From assembly GCA_963575645.1 (NCBI GenBank), contig OY754466.1:37542001-37606000 (forward strand): 64,000 bases of DNA, read 5' to 3'. Positions 63,971 through 64,000 of the stretch are shown piece by piece (the first letter of the stretch is position 1; each line of letters begins with the position of its first letter). The notes under the pieces are model-generated. The model was not told the DNA's origin. It saw only the letters and a program-made list of their open reading frames with translations, and ran no database searches. This DNA is from Xanthostigma xanthostigma. Taxonomy: Eukaryota; Arthropoda; Insecta; Raphidioptera; Raphidiidae. The translations under genes were made by a program, and so were the position numbers.

Positions 63971-64000
63971 ACATATTTCTCCCATCATAATATGCATTTC

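Overview
The window looks like AT-rich insect intergenic DNA, most probably from a moth or butterfly (Lepidoptera). That is an inference from the repeat content: many short non-autonomous Helitrons (5' TC, 3' hairpin plus CTAG, inserted between A and T), numerous MITEs, Penelope-like remnants, and TGCGCATG-type and CTGACTGACTGA-type dispersed repeats common in that order. No host gene is complete here. Only one short stretch (56542-56789) looks like a possible host terminal exon. Almost everything else recognisable is a mobile element or a remnant of one.

Layout. 1-10 kb: a Helitron, a Penelope-like inverted repeat, a complete pogo/Tigger transposon (1835-4418) with an intact 611-residue transposase that ends in a PHD-type zinc finger, then MITEs and Helitrons. 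10-22 kb: MITE fragments, a 5'-truncated LINE end (11807-12091), three medium DNA elements (14184-14835, 15959-17016, 17425-17983), a Helitron carrying a tRNA-Lys-like sequence (18386-19107), and a Tigger-derived deletion element (20902-21854). 22-35 kb: several near-perfect hairpins, a complete Harbinger-like MITE (25940-26481), a tandem array (29126-29741), a second tRNA-bearing Helitron and a hAT MITE with an exact 8-bp target duplication. 35-46 kb: long-TIR MITEs, nested Helitrons, a mariner-like MITE inside another repeat, and a Penelope remnant that still encodes a decayed GIY-YIG-type C-terminus (42336-42586).

46-50 kb holds the most unusual structure. A 2.7-kb module has 255-257-bp inverted repeats and a decayed spliced gene for a FEN1/XPG (PIN-like) nuclease with a cysteine-rich tail. 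It interrupts a Helitron-type repeat and is flanked by two 304-bp direct repeats that I read as identical; each contains a 129-bp palindrome. This has the geometry of a target duplication, but is far longer than any normal transposase makes. 50-64 kb: a Harbinger-like MITE whose TAA duplication is checked against a paralogous empty site, TA microsatellite DNA, hAT elements with 8-bp duplications, a second copy of a 76-bp hairpin MITE, the possible host exon, a fourth tRNA-bearing Helitron, and mostly unrecognised AT-rich DNA.

How the parts relate: apart from the Tigger element, which looks potentially autonomous, the families here would need enzymes supplied from elsewhere. Nesting gives relative ages: Helitron inside Helitron (39670 inside 39410), Helitron inside hAT-like repeat (43569 inside 43349), MITE inside a dispersed repeat (41157 inside 40980), and MITE inside a duplicated segment (50822).
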